Shown: positions 63,701-64,000 of the stretch, piece after piece
How positions within the stretch are numbered: the stretch's first letter is position 1
How the letters are laid out: each line of letters starts with the position of its first letter
From: Fomes fomentarius
Lineage: Eukaryota > Basidiomycota > Agaricomycetes > Polyporales > Polyporaceae
Assembly: GCA_022606135.1 (NCBI GenBank)
Contig: JABYQN010000003.1
Location: 3,224,001 to 3,288,000, forward strand
Length of the DNA stretch: 64,000 nucleotides
Reading direction: 5' to 3'
Made by a program: the position numbers and the translations under genes
The notes under the pieces: model-generated
Told to the model about the DNA's origin: nothing
What the model saw: the letters and a program-made list of their open reading frames with translations, nothing else
The model's database searches: none

Positions 63701-64000
63701 CGGCTTCAAATATGTTGCTCACGGACGCTGCGCTGTTACTGGCTACCCTGAAGCCCGTGCGCTGCGGCGAGAAACCGGCAAGGCCCTCGGCGACTGGCTA
63801 TTTCAAGACGTGCTCTGTCGGTGGGGCACCATCATCGAGATCGTCTCCGACAACGGCACACCCTGGGTCAAGGCCCTAGACTACCTCGCAAAGAAATACG
63901 GCATACATCACATTCGCATCTCGGCGTATAACTCACGTGCAAACGGCATCATTGAGCGACCACACTTCGATCTCCGGCAGGCGCTGTATAAGGCCGCAAA
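60750..64000 (+). CDS. Pol polyprotein (RT, RNase H, integrase), partial, RT site altered
   Basis: The frame is open to the right edge with no stop found. RT begins near 61560; ALDLYVGYDER carries its first catalytic Asp and TLPMGWTNS follows. The YxDD-equivalent reads PFIVDVPIRGP (62013-62045), so one of the two adjacent catalytic Asp is Val at 62022-62024. RNase H shows VVLAVDTS, the Glu in AKLELYGL, and VEVDARYIKG. The integrase zinc finger is AHDDVAHKG with TCHICQ; the DDE core is FHVDSLHL, VSDNGTPW and NGIIER. The RT change probably makes this copy unable to reverse-transcribe itself (inference from family catalysis). Everything else in the frame looks intact, so the copy is young. Confidence 0.88.

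Larger units (their letters stand above)
57117..64000 (+). mobile_element. Ty3/gypsy LTR retrotransposon, truncated by the window edge
   Basis: Parts in order: a probable 5' LTR ending at about 57573, a TGG-starting primer-binding-site-like stretch, gag with a CCHC zinc knuckle, an aspartic protease, reverse transcriptase, RNase H, and an integrase that runs off the right end. The RT-before-IN order is the Ty3/gypsy (Metaviridae-type) arrangement. A 3' LTR and any chromodomain would lie outside the window, so completeness and target-site duplication cannot be tested. Confidence 0.9.

Overview
The window looks like nuclear DNA of a filamentous basidiomycete, most likely an Agaricomycete wood or litter decayer. 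The genes carry many short GT-AG introns of about 45-70 nt. There is a class I hydrophobin, a secreted laccase, fungal-type FunK1 kinases, P450 and flavin monooxygenase genes, a DUF6533 membrane-protein relic and a Ty3/gypsy element. No species is claimed.

Layout. 1-16.3 kb is accessory: two paralogous FunK1 kinase genes on the minus strand (the first cut by the left edge), a truncated P450 relic, a hydrophobin, two paralogous FAD monooxygenases facing each other across an intron-containing tRNA-Thr, and an intact P450. 16.3-18.4 kb is gene-poor, with unrecognised coding relics. 18.4-29.1 kb holds four tandem same-strand genes for FHA-domain protein kinases of the Chk2/Rad53/Cds1 type. 30.4-38.9 kb is a compact housekeeping block: tRNA-Ile, DNA polymerase delta subunit 4, a BRPF/Nto1-like chromatin reader with EPL, PHD, bromodomain and PWWP parts, and ARP2. 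41.3-44.1 kb holds a fifth FHA kinase. 45.0-47.5 kb is a laccase. 48.8-53.9 kb is housekeeping again: RNA polymerase III subunit RPC25/RPC8 (six exons, easily missed), a Rim2-type mitochondrial carrier and ATP synthase subunit 4. 55.7-56.7 kb is a DUF6533 gene or relic. From about 57.1 kb to the right edge lies a Ty3/gypsy retrotransposon (5' LTR, gag-pro, pol running off the window).

Most striking system. The five FHA kinases share one architecture: an N-terminal SQ/TQ cluster (absent in copy 4), an FHA domain, a kinase with all catalytic motifs, and a basic tail. Their phosphothreonine-binding residues have decayed differently. Copies 1 and 5 keep the Ser, His and Asn-Gly set, copy 2 lost the Asn, copy 4 lost the His, and copy 3 lost all three. 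In every copy an intron splits the codon of the binding Ser. This suggests a DNA-damage-type kinase family that expanded locally, with some copies possibly signalling independently of phosphothreonine. The functional part is inference; the residues are read directly.

Other points: three micro-exons (11, 25 and 12 nt) encode the P450 heme-binding loop; the retroelement has a canonical -1 slippery heptamer at the gag/pol junction and a lost reverse-transcriptase aspartate; two divergent housekeeping promoters are under 270 bp. Exon boundaries were inferred by eye from splice sites and family conservation.
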